This document shows, piece after piece, positions 1 to 11,262 of a stretch of 64,000 bases of DNA. Location: contig OY783200.1 in the NCBI GenBank assembly GCA_963678675.1, positions 8,878,501 through 8,942,500 on the forward strand, given 5' to 3'. The stretch's first letter is position 1; the number at the start of each line of letters is the position of its first letter. The notes beneath the pieces were generated by a model. The model did not search any database, had not been told where the DNA came from, and saw only the letters and a list, made by a program, of their open reading frames with translations. This stretch comes from Xiphydria camelus. Its lineage: Eukaryota; Arthropoda; Insecta; Hymenoptera; Xiphydriidae. The position numbers and the translations under genes were made by a program.

Positions 1-745
1 CTCTATTCTCATTACGTTGCTCGTTTCCTCATAAATTTCCTTTACTCTCTCAATTAAGCCTTTTCTTATTCTTCTTTTCCGTATTTAGGAGAACATAGTC
101 GATGACCGTCGCACCCCTGGCCCCCACATACATACATTCGCCTTCCTCGTCCCCCAGTATGTTGCCATTCGCCACGTGCCAGCCCCTATCCTCCACCAAT
201 CCTAACAGGCATTCTCCCTCATGGTTCTTTACCTTATCCTTCGAATTTCTTTCTACCTGTTTCTTATCCTCTTCTTGTATCGTGTCTTCCGCATATAAGT
301 ATCCTTCTCTGTCAATTCGTGCGTTGTCCCCTCCTACTACCAGTCTTCCTTCCTCTTCCTCTCTTATTATGCCTTTAATCTTCCTTGCTGTCTTTCCTAT
401 ATCTTCATTGTTGTATACCGTCCAGGCCCTCCATTCTTCTCCCTCAATTTCCAGCGTTCTACCTACTATGCCTTCTACTGCTTCCTCCTTCTCCTCTTTT
501 ATTCCGTACTCCTCCCTAACCCCGGTTAGAATCCCGCCTTTTGCTCTTCCTTTCTTCCACTCTCTCTTCGCGTGTTAATGCCTCCAGATATAGCCCTTTG
601 GTAAACATTCTTTAATTAAATCTCTCCCACTTTTCTTCCTCCACCCATGTTTCTACCAGGCCCACAAAATCAAATTCACCCACCAAATTTCAAAAGTCCC
701 TATCTTTCCCAGTCAGCCGCGCCACATTCCAAAATAACATTTTCT
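1..745 (-). pseudogene. LINE ORF2 endonuclease (EEP) fragment, truncated by the window edge
   Basis: The minus-strand translation shows degraded apurinic-type endonuclease motifs in order. Around 740-600 there is WNVARLTGKDRDF, then a stop, then EFDFVGLVETWVE, which matches the start of LINE endonucleases (the Asn and the ET of the active site). Around 260-240 is VVGGDNARI, the GDFNAR motif with one residue lost. Around 110-75 is GATVIDYVLLN, the conserved region before the catalytic His. These would form the element's target-nicking domain. An in-frame TGA and frame changes mean no functional protein. The left end is cut by the window. Confidence 0.7.
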
Positions 746-1100
746 TTCTTTCTGCTGCTTGCTTGTTTCCGTTTACTTCCTCCACTTGCTTGGGCTGACT
801 GCCTGGCGAAAAACCCGATGCCCTTCCGCTTCTCTCCCTTCCCACTCTTTCCAATTGAACCACTTCCCTCCACTTCTAATCTTTGATATCCGACTCTCAC
901 TTCTTTTCCTTTCCTTCTCCCTTCCGCAGCCACACGCCTAATCCTTCGTTGGGCATCCTGTTTTGGGGATGGGTGAAAAGATGCGCGTAAAGTGAAAACC
1001 ATATTTTGTACGTTTTATTGTTCGGATCGTTGCATGCGCTTCTGCCGCTTATCCGCCATCCTTCTTACTATTACTGCTCTGACGGTGCCGAGCGCTGCTA

Positions 1101-1891
1101 CTATACTCGGCTATTTCGCCCTGCCCTACCGCTTGGCAGTATTCTCCCGAACACATCCCTTTCTTCCCATGTGAGGTCCTGTTCTATGTAGACCTCCGAT
1201 CCTTTTAATTTATTCTTACTTTTCATAACCGCTACCTTATCCTCCCAACTATTGCACTTCCCAATTATCATTTTCTGGCCCTCTCTTTCTTCCTCTCTTG
1301 CCCAATCTATCTTACACCGTATCATCAGATTCTCCGACAATAATCGCTCAACCCCCTCCCCGACTCTTCCTCCATCTGCACTCAGACCTTTAATTATCAC
1401 GTTATTTCTTCTTTCTCTTCTCTTCTGCATCTCCATCTCTCTTTTCAGTGTTTCCAAATCTTCTCTCTCATTTCTTGGACCCCTTTCTAAACATTTCTCA
1501 ACCCTACCCCTCACTTCTTCAAGTTGCTTCGGGATATCCTCTTCCCGTTGATGAATTTTTCGCTCTTCTCTCCTCTTCCCACCTTTATTCAATTTTTCCT
1601 TCCATTATCTCAATTCGCTCTCTTATCTCTCTTCTCTCGGTTTTCCATTCTTCATCTCTTTGTTTCAACTCTCTTTTAATCATTCACTTCCTCTTTTGTT
1701 TCTTCTCTTGCCCTCCTCGTCCCTTCTTTACCACTTCTGACTTCCTCCATAAGCACCTTTAACATCTCCATTATCTCCGCGCTGCCTTCCTCATTCTTCC
1801 TAGTTGTCTTTCTTGTCTCCCTTAACTCTCCCAGTCGTGTCTCCTTCTCCTCCATTTTTTTATTTCCCTTTTCGCAAACGTATTTATCCAA
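1101..1891 (-). pseudogene. LINE ORF1-like RNA-binding protein remnant
   Basis: Two minus-strand reading frames cover an ORF1-like protein. The first (1891-1676) is almost entirely charged residues and looks like a coiled coil. The second (1592-1101) continues the coil and then contains RRERRNNVIIKGL, a motif typical of the start of the RRM-like domain of LINE ORF1 proteins, and later EVYIEQDLTWEERDVF. The change of frame between 1592 and 1676 shows at least one indel. In the family ORF1 proteins bind the element RNA. Position immediately upstream of the endonuclease fragment supports the call. Confidence 0.65.
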
Positions 1892-2091
1892 TCACCCTCT
1901 ACCGGTTTTTAATTACCTCTCCGCGTTTGAGGGCCGCTCTACTTTTGATTTTCCCGCTTCCTCTTTTCCTCCCAATTCTGTTCGACCGCGATCCTCCTTA
2001 TCGACCATCGTTATTATCCATATCGCAAATGGCAGACCTAGACGACAGGCCGACCCTGACGACATTCCCCTACATATAACGATAATGTAAT

Positions 2092-2176
2092 ATATCGCAC
2101 ACCTAGATCAAAACAGTACCAACTCAAAAAAAACTTGTTTTTGAGTTGATACTGTTTTGATCTAGGTGTGCGATAT
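2092..2176. repeat. 85-bp hairpin
   Basis: Two arms of about 39 bases beginning ATATCGCACACCTAGATC form an inverted repeat with a single mismatch and a loop of a few bases. It lies just beyond the 5' end of the LINE relic. It contains no ORF. It could be a tiny foldback MITE; no target duplication was resolved. Confidence 0.8.
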
Positions 2177-2258
2177 GAAAATATAACTGAATAACTGGAA
2201 TAAAATACGAGTACATGTATGTATATTGTTAACAATGGAGTATAACAGTTAACAAAAA

Positions 2259-3240
2259 TTAAATTCGTACTCTACGAACTTTCTTCCATGCAAATTCGGA
2301 AATGATGTTATAATTAATTTCATCCGCAACAGCATGCTCTATAGCAATTAGTGCAAGTCCAGATAACCGATCTTGCTTCATATTTGATCGCAGATAGTTT
2401 TTTATAATCTTGAGCTTTGAAAAGCTACGTTCTCCAGATGCAACGGTAAGCGGTTATGTTAATAACAGTCTAATCACAATTGACACATTTGGGAATAGTG
2501 TAACTAAATTGTTTTGAAAAATATACCTCACAATTTCGAGAGGGGACTTGATGGTGTCATCGTTTTTTAAAAATTGTTTCAAAGCCATGACCTCATTTCT
2601 TAAATCGATTGGATCAAAATCACAATCGTCGCCAGTATTGAATTTAATATATAAATCATCGATGCATTTTTGAATTTCATTATCATCAAGAGAATTGATT
2701 TTGTACAAAAGACTATAATTATTATATTGCTCTTTCAATAAAGCAAATCTCTCTTGTATTGACATTATGGCAACGTCCAAAACAACAAAAAAGAAATTTC
2801 TTTTAAAATTAACTTTTCGATCGTTTGTTGATTCATCCACATTTTCATATAAAAACTGAGGTTTTATTCGTCTGTATCTTACAGATGGGAAACTTGTCTC
2901 AACATTTAACTGTTCTGATATACCTAACGCCGTTTGATAAAATGCATTGAAACTTTTGTCGTCTTGTAAACTTTTGATTTATGACAATACATTTTCTAAT
3001 GCTTCCACCCCTGCCTTTAGGTCATAATCTTTCGTTTGCAGTAACTTACTGACTACATTTACTTTAGAAAGTATATCGTACCACACTACTCTTGATAAGA
3101 CAACTTCAAAGGATTTTATTTTTATCAATAATTTTTTGGCCATATTCATGGGGTCTATTACAATGAAACTAACAAATTTTTCTTAATTGCCCTTACAGCA
3201 TTTGAAAGTGTCGTTTTTGAACTTTTAAATACATTACTTG
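2259..3240 (-). pseudogene. hAT-superfamily transposase remnant (C-terminal half)
   Basis: The minus-strand translation gives the C-terminal half of a hAT transposase of the kind related to ZMYM1-like proteins. Upstream (3125-3000) reads VVWYDILSKVNVVSKLLQ. The middle ORF (2840-2454) carries EVMALKQFLK. After a frameshift near 2440 comes LTVASGERSFSKLKIIKNYL, the signature of the hAT dimerisation domain, ending at a stop at 2259. Stops and frame changes make it non-functional. The N-terminal zinc finger and first catalytic residue are not present; the sequence is lost where the foldback centred near 3306 begins. Confidence 0.75.
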
Positions 3241-3355
3241 ATTGTTCCTAAACGCAAATTTCAGTACGACAAGTGTATCGTTTAGGTCCACCGCGCTACG
3301 CACCTAAATGTATCAGGCGCGTGGTGCGGTGGACCAACATGATCGACTTGTTGTA
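3130..3355. repeat. Left part of a large imperfect palindrome (foldback)
   Basis: A hairpin with about 45-base arms is centred near 3306 (GGTCCACCGCGCTACGCACC against its diverged complement ending GCGGTGGACC). Continuing outward, hAT-derived sequence at 3130-3258 is matched in reverse complement by 8773-8925, on the far side of the pogo insertion at 3354. Removing that insertion gives one palindrome with arms of nearly 200 bases, with a small indel (about 12 bases) in the right arm. Confidence 0.8.
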
Positions 3356-3393
3356 GGGTAGAGCGGGGCTGAAAGGTCCAATTTGACTATTAA

Positions 3394-5708
3394 CCCGCCA
3401 TTACTCGCGTATGAGATTAGTACATGGTTACTCGCATATGAGCGTGCCGCTCACTTAGAACATTTATACCTAGATACACATTAAAATGTAAGAAAAACAC
3501 ATGTAACCACTAGTTATAACATTTTTTAATTGAAATACGAAAAATAAACAGAAAACGTTTGAAAAAATCAAGAAATAATACTAATTATTATAGAGATTTA
3601 AAATGAAATACAGTGGAGTAAGGATATACACAGGTAAAATTATAGAAACCTATGACTTCATTCAGATTCAGTCTGTTCTTCTTTGTTGTGGCATTTACTG
3701 CAAATTGTAATTATATGTTCCCCGCAAATCGCTTTAGAACAGTCAGCACATCTTGAAGTTGTTTTCCTATTTTTACTTCGGGGGCAATAAGAGCATTTCA
3801 CTCTTTCTCTAGGCTGTAGTGTTTCTGCTGCTGCTTCTTCCTCATTCGTAAGACCTGCTTGTCGCTTTACTTGTAGTCTCAGTAATGTTGGTAATGTTTT
3901 AATTGAAACACGGTTTACCAAGTGAGGCTTAATTAGTTCGGTGCTCAAACGCCTTAGAAATATACGCCGTACTATTTTAATGTTAGTATTGGAGAAATAT
4001 ATTATCTGACTGTTTATTCCAGCTATGTTCATCAACGAAAAAAATATTGTAATTGGCCATCTGCAGCTTATCCTTGGAACAGAAAAATTGGCTTTCATTT
4101 GATCAACAACATCGACCGCGCCTTTGGTTAAGTTGTAGAATGTTATAACCTCTGGCTTCAATTCTTCACCAGAACCTTCATCGATTGTATCATTTTCGTG
4201 AAACGTAGATAGCATAAGAACGTTTTTGTTTTTTTTTTTGGCACATAAGATAGTAGCAAACAGTCTTTACCGTAACCAAAAATACTGCTCTTCAATGGTC
4301 TTCCTTTTCCAGTTACGAAGAGAGGAGGAAGTTGAGGCTTATTTTTTCTAATGGTTCCCACCAGAGTTAATTTGTAGTTATGGAGTAAATCCTCTGCTAA
4401 TAGCACAGAAGTAAACAAATTGTCGCAAGTAATATTTCTGCCAGTATTGGCAATTGGTTCTATCATACGCTTTACGACACTGTTTGCAGAATTATCTAGT
4501 TGGGAAGGCCCTTCCGGTTGTTTTCCGGCATATATTTCCAATTTTGTGGTATAAAAAGTGCGGGAATCAACCAGAGTGCAAAGATTTTTATGCCGTACTT
4601 AGCCGGTTTACTTGGAATGTACTGGCGAAAACTACATTTCCCGCGGAAACCTTCAAGCATCTCATCAATGCAGCAATATTCTCCAACTTGATAAGCTCTG
4701 TTACAATTTTCGAAAAAATCTTCAAACACCATTCTTATTGGTGCCAGTTTATCATACTTTTGTCTTTCAGCCCGGTCGAGAATGTTATCAAAACGTAATG
4801 CACGTAGTAGAGTGTAAAAACGGCATTTTGACATCACTGTACGAAAACACTCTGGAGCTGTCCCATCCGTAGCCCAAAGGTCCTCCAAATTAACGTGAGA
4901 CGATTTCAAAACACCGGCCAAGTACAATAAGCCAAATAAAGCCTTTATTTCATCCATATTTGTACTAACCACGTCTCTCTGGCGTGAGTAATTAGCACGC
5001 ATTTTATCCAAGTATATATTTGTATACCGGCAAATTTCACTTACGGTTTCGTTGGTGAAAAATAAATTCCAACAATATCTAAAGGGTTCTTACAATTTTT
5101 AGCAATTTGTTTTACGCCTGGTAAACGAGTAACCAAGTTATGTTTCCTTGTACGGCTGCTCTTTCGATACGGATGTATACCCCATTTTGTTTTACCATCC
5201 TTCCCAAGATAACACAGTTCTCCCTGATGTAAAAATGTATCCTCATTATCATCCGATTCGGCAGAAACCTCCGAGTCCGTATTATGATCCGATTCTTCAC
5301 AATAATCTACATCACTGTCGTCTTCGTCGTGTAAAGATATATCTTTTTCTTCATCTTCCGTCTCTGATAACCACTCCAACAATTGGTTTTGCTGTATCCG
5401 TTCCATGGGTTATAAAATATGTCAAATCAATAAATATACGTAACAAGATATGCAGCGAAAAGCACTACTATATCGCTCTACAGTTACTCGCGTACTGAGC
5501 GCAGAGCTCACTATATTGCATCATTCCAAAACAATGTTTCGTGGGGAGAAACAGGACCGTACTTTAGCCGTTGCCTATAAAATTTATGTTCTATACTGTA
5601 TGATCAAGGAATAGCATAAAGCAGAATATTGTATGTTTTAAGATTCTTTTTTTATAATGTTTGAAATATAAAAGTGAGCGCGCCGCTCAGTACGCGAGCA
5701 ATCGCGGG
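3394..5708 (-). mobile_element. piggyBac element, 2.3 kb, TTAA flanked
   Basis: TTAA occurs directly outside each end (3390-3393 and 5709-5712), the piggyBac target duplication. The terminal inverted repeats are CCCGCCATTACTCGCGTA (left) and, read inward from the right, CCCGCGATTGCTCGCGTA. A subterminal GAGCG(C/T)GCCGCTCA motif occurs near both ends. The transposase gene fills the interior on the minus strand. The element lies inside the pogo element and so inserted later. Confidence 0.92.
3658..5406 (-). pseudogene. piggyBac transposase, frameshifted
   Basis: Four overlapping minus-strand frames add up to a near full-length piggyBac transposase. 5406-5041: acidic N-terminus (ERIQQNQLLEWLSETEDEE). 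5011-4496: start of the RNase-H-like core with the first catalytic Asp in CIDEMLEGFRGKCSFRQYIP. 4541-4158: second Asp in NITCDNLFTSV. 4215-3658: third Asp in AVDVVDQMKANF and a C-terminal cysteine-rich finger (CSYCPRSKN...CADCSKAICGEH...CSKC) that in the family binds the element ends. Breaks lie near 5055, 4520 and in the T-run near 4230. The three catalytic Asp survive but the protein cannot be made as one chain. Confidence 0.88.
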
Positions 5709-6035
5709 TTAAGAATTATACTATAAAAACGGAATCAACTATATCAAAATATACAACAGTAATCAAACAAGCAGTTATCGTACTATGTTTAAACAAATTT
5801 TTGGTTGAATTATCATAATACAAATATGTAATTTTACAATTTTTCTAAACTTTGTCGTCTGTCTCTTTTTGCCCCATGGTAGGGGTAAAAAGGGACAGCC
5901 AAGGGGCAAAAAGGTCCAGTATTTAATTTTAATTTTAAAAAGGTGTTATGACATAATAACAATATCTCATCCAATGAATTTATAAAAAACAAGATATTTT
6001 AAACGTTTTAAACACAAAAATAAAATTCTTCTTTA

Positions 6036-6221
6036 GAGTGGATGGCCGGTTATAGCCGTAGAAAGGTGGATCTGTGGAAAGTAGGAATCCGGATAAGCCA
6101 GAAAGCAGAGGAAAAGAGGAGCGAGGGTCGTGAAAGGGACAAGAGGGAAGCTAGTGACGAGAGGAAGTCAGGGAAGTCAAAAAAAATCAGGGGAAGCCAT
6201 TACTACTACTACTACTACTAC
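6036..6221 (+). mobile_element. Short retroposed segment with (TAC)n tail
   Basis: A 186-base purine-rich segment ending in a run of TAC triplets is flanked by a perfect 14-base direct repeat AAAATTCTTCTTTA (6022-6035 and 6223-6236). Long variable target duplications plus a simple-repeat 3' tail indicate insertion by LINE machinery. It contains no meaningful ORF and may be the 3' end of a LINE or a SINE. Confidence 0.7.
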
Positions 6222-6560
6222 TAAAATTCTTCTTTAATTATAATTGGAACATAGTAACTTAAGAAATATTTTTTGGTATCTCTATTTTATCTTAATCAGA
6301 CTCATTGTTCTTTGAATCACAATTATTACAAAAATAAAATTCTTCTTTAATTATAATTAGAACAGAGTAACTTAAGAAATATTTTTTGGTATTTCTATTT
6401 TATCTTAATCAGACTCATTGTTCTTTGAATCACAATTATTACAAAAATAAAATTCTTCTTTAATTATAATTAGAACATAGTAACTTAAGAAATATTTTTT
6501 GGTATCTCTATTTTATCTTAATCAGACTCATTGTTCTCTGAATCACAATTATCACAAACA
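6222..6560. repeat. 113-bp tandem triplication at the 3' end of the pogo gene
   Basis: Three copies start at 6222, 6335 and 6448, each exactly 113 bases apart and nearly identical. The unit contains the last codons of the pogo transposase (SENNESD and stop) plus adjoining 3' sequence, so the triplication arose inside the element. A partial fourth start at 6021 is separated by the retroposed segment at 6036-6221. Confidence 0.88.
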
Positions 6561-8309
6561 AAGTAAATACAACCTCTCTTTAAAATACATTTTTCATGGG
6601 CCCATTTCTTGCAAAGATTGCATTGGATCCAACTTTCACCTGGAACACTGTGACTGTATTTATCGCAGCAAATCAAACAGAAGTATTCATCATCAGAGCT
6701 GGAATCACTGTCAACCTCTTGTAAAACAGTTTCTTTTACTTTCTCAACTTTTTTGTTTGCTTTGCTTTTCTTGTTTATAATTTTAGCCTTTTTCTCTTTT
6801 GCGATTTCTTGTTCTTTAAGAAGATTTTCTTTTTCTTGTGTATCCGTCAATATAGCAGTTTTACGGCGTTTTCTATTGATAGTTGACTTTCGTGGTCCAG
6901 CTTTAGGTAGCGGTCGACAGCTTCGGGCGAAAAAACTCCCTATGGATCAACCAATGTTGATATCTGTGTGCCATACGATGTTGATGGCTCTGGGTTCAAT
7001 AACGTTAAACACGGTAGATTAGGCAACACAGTTGACAAGAGAGCAGACGACGTCGATGACTGTGGCTCATTATTGTCAGTTCCTATGGGGCGATCCGTTA
7101 CGTAACTGGGTGCAAAATCAGCGTCATTAAATTTATTTTCGTTGAAGGGAAATATGCCAGTTTTTTCAAATCCACTCATTATGTTACTTGGTGTCAAAGC
7201 TAAAGGTAACGAAGTTCGGACGATTCCAGGGATATCATATATAGTTATTGTTTTTCCAGGATTGTTCCGCATCCATGCATCTTGAGCTGAAGACAAGTAT
7301 CTTTTAAACGGTCCATATACCGATACGTCAAATGGCTGTAACTTATGGGAACAATGGGGAGGAAAAGAGAGCATCACTACTCCATTTTCTTGAGCTAGAT
7401 CTAGCGTTGGTACAGATAAGTGTGAAGAGTGATTGTCCAAAACCAAGAGGACAGGTGATTCTTTACTAGGCCTGATATGCTTGATAAAATGGTGCATAAA
7501 CATGAGAAACTCATCATTAGTAATCCAACCACTAGCATTTCCTACACCAATGCAATCAGTAGGACCATCCCGAATAAAATGGTCGTGAAACTTTTTGCGA
7601 GGGAACATAGGTGGAATCGATGAACCTGTAGCTGAAACCGCTACTAATAGGGTTACATTAGTTCCACGTTCACCTGATGTTACTGAACCAACATTTCGCT
7701 TTCCTTTAGCAGCAATTATTTTTGATGGTTTGGTGACAGTCGATATCCCAGTTTCATCTGCATTCCATATGGACGAAGCTGTACATTTAAATCGGTCCAT
7801 AACTTCAGCTAAAATTTCGTGTAAAATTCTTGCACATTAAATTTGTTGAACGACGTGGCTCTACTGAGACTTGTTGCTTCAGGTTTTCTAATGGAGAGAT
7901 TTGTATTTCGTTTTAGAAAAGCAGTCATCCAATCTCTACCGGCCATTTTGTTGATATGCCATGTTTCTGGTACACTTATTTCATATTTCATGGCACAGTC
8001 ATAAGCCATGCGACGAACTTCTTTAGGACCTATCCCGTGGAAAATTTGTGCAAGTTTGAGCAAGTATTCTATGAGACTGGCTTCTTGTTCTTGATTAAAT
8101 ATCTGCCTAGGAGTACCATAGCCAAATCTCAAATTGACAGGATCATTCTTCATTCGTTTCATAAATCTTGATAATGAAGTTTTACTTAATTCAAAGTCAC
8201 GGCATACCTGCCTTAATGATTTATTTTCATTGATAACTAAATTTGCTACACGTTGCATCAACTCGACAGATTTAGTGCCACGATCAGATTTTCTTTTATA
8301 GTTGCGCAT
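6518..8309 (-). pseudogene. pogo-like transposase with C-terminal zinc finger, frameshifted
   Basis: The N-terminal frame (8309-7809) begins MRNYKRKSDRGTKSVELMQR and contains a helix-turn-helix of the Psq/CENP-B type (SLRQVCRDFELSKTSLSRFM). The catalytic frame (7800-6940) has the DDE_1 motifs: first Asp in WNADETGISTV, second in LLVLDNHSSHLS, third in KLQPFDVSVYGPFKRY. The last frame (6850-6518) has a lysine-rich stretch and a PHD-like cysteine/histidine cluster (CLICCDKYS...WIQCNLCKKWAHEKC...CDNC). Frameshifts near 7805 and 6950 break the chain. Catalysis would be cut-and-paste at TA sites. Confidence 0.85.
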
Positions 8310-8772
8310 TCTGAAACAAACAGTTTTTATAACCAATATATTAATTATGGTGTAGAAAAATTTAATGTGGGCAAAAAGGTCCATGTTGGGCCTTTTTACC
8401 CCAACCGAGTGTAATTGTTGTTAGAGGTTATAAAAAAATTACCGTTTAAACTAGCTTAAAACTAATAATAAATCGTGAAAAACAAATAAATAACGTTTAC
8501 TAATAAACGATGTTTATAGGCACGGTAAACGAAATAACACTGCTCAGAACTGAAAAGAATAATGATGAGAAAATTTACTTACGTTAAAATTTCGAGCCGC
8601 AGTCACGTAGCTCCTGCTAACGTCGTCGCTCGACTGCCAACGATGGCTCGTTACGCTCCCTGCGACCTCTTCTGTCTGCTCGTGTAGCTAGAACAATCGA
8701 TACGTCACTAGTTTCTTCGATATATATGGTGGACCTTTATACCCACGGACCTTTAAGCCCCGCTCTACCCTA

Positions 8773-8925
8773 CTGAAATTTGGCTTTGTAAAATCGTTTA
8801 GGAACAATCAAGTAATGTATTGAAAAGTTCAAAAATGACACTTTCAAATGCTGTAAGTGCAATTAAGAAAAAGTTTTTAGTTTCATTGTAATAGATCCGT
8901 GAATATGGCCAAAATCGCCCGTTTT
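8773..8925. repeat. Right arm of the hAT foldback
   Basis: This segment is the reverse complement of about 3130-3258, including GTTTAGGAACAATCAAGTAA and the stretch through GAATATGGCC. The two arms were joined before the pogo insertion. Homology stops at about 8925; 8926-9205 shows no recognisable feature. Confidence 0.8.
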
Positions 8926-9205
8926 CGTATATTTAACCTCAAGTATTTCAAAATCCTGACGTGACACGCAAATTTGAGCGTCAGATTCGTTTTTAGCGCA
9001 CATAGATCTATAAGAATCACCTGGTCTGGTTCGTGTGACAGAAAAAAAATGTAATTTTGTTGACCAGTGTAATCGAACAATTTAAGCCAAGCTTACGACA
9101 ACCGCACTGTCCCTTGCATCCACTTCGGCAACTGCAACTTATCATCTTCAACAATGCTGGTAGTGCAGCTTCCTTCTCCATGGTTAGGTACTGGGAGCAA
9201 ACCCT

Positions 9206-9652
9206 GAATCTGGGTGAAATTGAATACTCGGGGGTTTTTGGGGTCGCTGATTACGAATCCAAAGTCAAAATTTCGAAAAACAATATGGCGGATCCAATAT
9301 GGCGGAAGGGTTCCTCAAAAATTGATCGAATCTGGGTGAAATTGAATACTTGGGGGTTTTTGGGGTCACTGATTATGAATCCAAAGTCAAAATTTCAAAA
9401 AACAATATGGCGGATCCAATATGGCGGAAGGGTTCCTCAAAAATTGATCGAATCTGGGTGAAATTGAGTACTCGGGGGTTTTTGGGGTCGCTGATTGTGA
9501 ATCCAAAGTCAGAATTTCGAAAAACAATATGGCGGATCCAATATGGCGGAAGGGTTCCTCAAAAATTGATCGAATCTGGGTGAAATTGAGTACTCGGGGG
9601 TTTTTGGGGTCGCTGATTACGAATCCAAAGTCAACATTTCAAAAAACAATAT
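9206..9652. repeat. 122-bp minisatellite, about 3.7 copies
   Basis: Copies start at 9206, 9328, 9450 and 9572, each 122 bases apart, with a few substitutions; the last copy is incomplete. Each unit holds paired CAATATGGCGGATC and CAATATGGCGGAAG motifs. Because 122 is not a multiple of three, the open frames that cross it are chance and shift frame from copy to copy. No function can be read from it. Confidence 0.9.
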
Positions 9653-9850
9653 GGGAATACAGAATCTCATAAATTTATTAACGATGCAACGGAAACCTAC
9701 TTTTTTTTGCGCAATGATATTGTGTGTAAGCTTCCACAACCACACACTGTAAGTGGAACAATGACAAAAATCCAAATTCAGGTAACAGATAGCATCCTAT
9801 TTTATAATTTGACACATTTTATAAATTATTAATACATATCTATAACCTAA

Positions 9851-10000
9851 TTAGTCACTGTCCGAGTCACTTGAATACAATCCGTTCATCTCTTCTTCGC
9901 TTGTCTCCACTTCTTTCTCTTTCAATTGAATTTGGGTTGGCGCTTGAAACAAGCTCAGGGCTTCTCTGCTGAATTTTAGAATTTTATTTTTAGGTAATCG
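9851..10000 (-). pseudogene. C-terminal fragment of an unidentified protein, probably a transposase tail
   Basis: The minus strand encodes RLPKNKILKFSREALSLFQ and then an acidic end, SSDSDSD, with a stop at 9851-9853. Upstream the frame closes at a TGA next to the 34-bp duplication. Acidic serine-rich tails are frequent on insect transposases, but I do not recognise the family. No promoter, start or partner exon is visible nearby. Confidence 0.3.
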
Positions 10001-10003
10001 TCA

Positions 10004-10092
10004 GCGCTTTACTTAGATCGCAATGATAATGAGCGATGGCGGGATTAACTCTAAATATGCGCTTTACTTAGATCGCAATGATAATGAGCGAT
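10004..10092. repeat. 34-bp direct duplication
   Basis: The sequence GCGCTTTACTTAGATCGCAA plus a further 14 bases occurs at 10004-10037 and again at 10059-10092, separated by 21 bases. Confidence 0.85.
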
Positions 10093-11262
10093 AGGAACCG
10101 ATATAGACGTCCGCTTAACGTGCGACGGAACCCCTGGCTTATCAGGAATAGAACATCTCTACCCCCACTGTCTTGGAATTACTGTTGGATTTATATGGAC
10201 ACATGTGCGAGTGTGCAAACGGCAAAAGAACGGTGGGTTGTTGTTCCCATTTAGCTTCAATTATTTATTATTTGTCATTTGCGCGATATTAAACAAAGGT
10301 TATTAAACCTGCAGAAACACTAAGCAAACTATTTCAAAAAGAAAATATTGAACCCACAATAAATCACGAAAACGATGAAGATTAAAACGAAGCTTCTATG
10401 TCAGTACCTTTAATTTGATATAATTTCGATTTAGATGTACATATATTATATGTGGTAAATTGTATTCTCGTTGTGTTCTCGTCTCTCGATAATTAATTGT
10501 AAATAAATACTATTATTTGTGTACAGTAAAATTTCGAAGTAATAGGTGTACAACTTTGCTTCCGTCGTTTCCCGCTATCTATTAAGTTAGGAGAACGGCG
10601 GAAGCAAAGGCGTTTCATTTTTTATTTCGACTTGTTGTCCCACACCAATCATCTTGTAAAAATTATGTCATAGTTTAATCGTGCTAGAATCCCAAACTTT
10701 TTTTTGTAATTTAGCTACAGGATGCATAACATATTTTGCTGTGCGAAATCGGTCGAGTAGTTTTCGAGATAAAAAATATTTCCATTTTCGGTTTTTTGAC
10801 GATAACTTTTGATTAAATCAATATTTTGATCTAAAAAGGTACTGAGAGCTTACTTATATATAAACACACAATATACCTGAATGGGGAAAAAATTCAATCG
10901 GGGGCACTTTGTATACGCTTATCCGGCTATACTCTTTACATAAATTCACCAACATCGAATATTTATGTTTATTTCAAAAATGTGTGTACATGGGTGTAAT
11001 ATTCTGATTGGAGCACTAAGCCAGATAAAAGAGGTGTATATCAACCACAAAAAGTTTATCCGGAAGTGCCCGGAAGTAAACTTTATTAAATTGTTAACAT
11101 CAAACTTTAATTTACTAATATTCTATAACAAATAAAAAATAATACATACCCTCAGGTGTTGGATCCATGTTTAACAGAACACTCGACACACTTCCGTCGT
11201 GGAAAAATTAAAAATTAACAATTCCTTGTTTACGCACGTTCACTTTTTCTTATATCTTATTC
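10093..11262. other. Non-coding spacer with a short hairpin
   Basis: AT-rich sequence with no supported ORF. At about 10553-10611 there is an imperfect inverted repeat (CTTTGCTTCCGTCGTTTCCC against GAGAACGGCGGAAGCAAAGG). Otherwise I see nothing. Confidence 0.5.

Larger units (their letters stand above)
1..1900 (-). mobile_element. 5' half of a decayed non-LTR retrotransposon (LINE)
   Basis: Read on the minus strand this pyrimidine-rich stretch encodes an ORF1-like coiled-coil protein (about 1891-1101) followed by the endonuclease part of ORF2 (about 745 to the window edge). The order ORF1 then endonuclease is that of a LINE. The reverse transcriptase part would lie left of base 1. Several frameshifts and stops show it is dead. 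The LINE clade was not assigned. The strand asymmetry (purine-rich sense strand) is typical of the K/E-rich proteins it encoded. Confidence 0.75.
3356..8770 (-). mobile_element. pogo/Tigger-like DNA transposon, interrupted by piggyBac
   Basis: Both ends carry an inverted repeat of about 25 bases, GGGTAGAGCGGGGCTGAAAG at the left and its near-complement ending AAGCCCCGCTCTACCC at the right. A TA dinucleotide lies outside each end (3354-3355 and 8771-8772), the target duplication of Tc1/mariner-pogo elements. The transposase gene is on the minus strand at 8309-6518. Subterminal motifs of the type GGGCAAAAAGGTCC recur inside. A piggyBac sits in the left part, and a small retroposed segment and a tandem triplication lie downstream of the gene. 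Confidence 0.88.

Noticed and set aside
102..578. Plus-strand frame of 158 codons rich in Ser/Pro/Phe
   Set aside because: It is the antisense of the LINE endonuclease relic; pyrimidine-rich strand gives long frames without stops.
9057..9583. Two plus-strand frames across the 122-bp minisatellite
   Set aside because: The unit is not a multiple of three, so the repeated peptide appears in different frames; no start context or family match.
9206..9652. CRISPR-like array
   Set aside because: Whole 122-bp units repeat without spacers, and the genome is eukaryotic.
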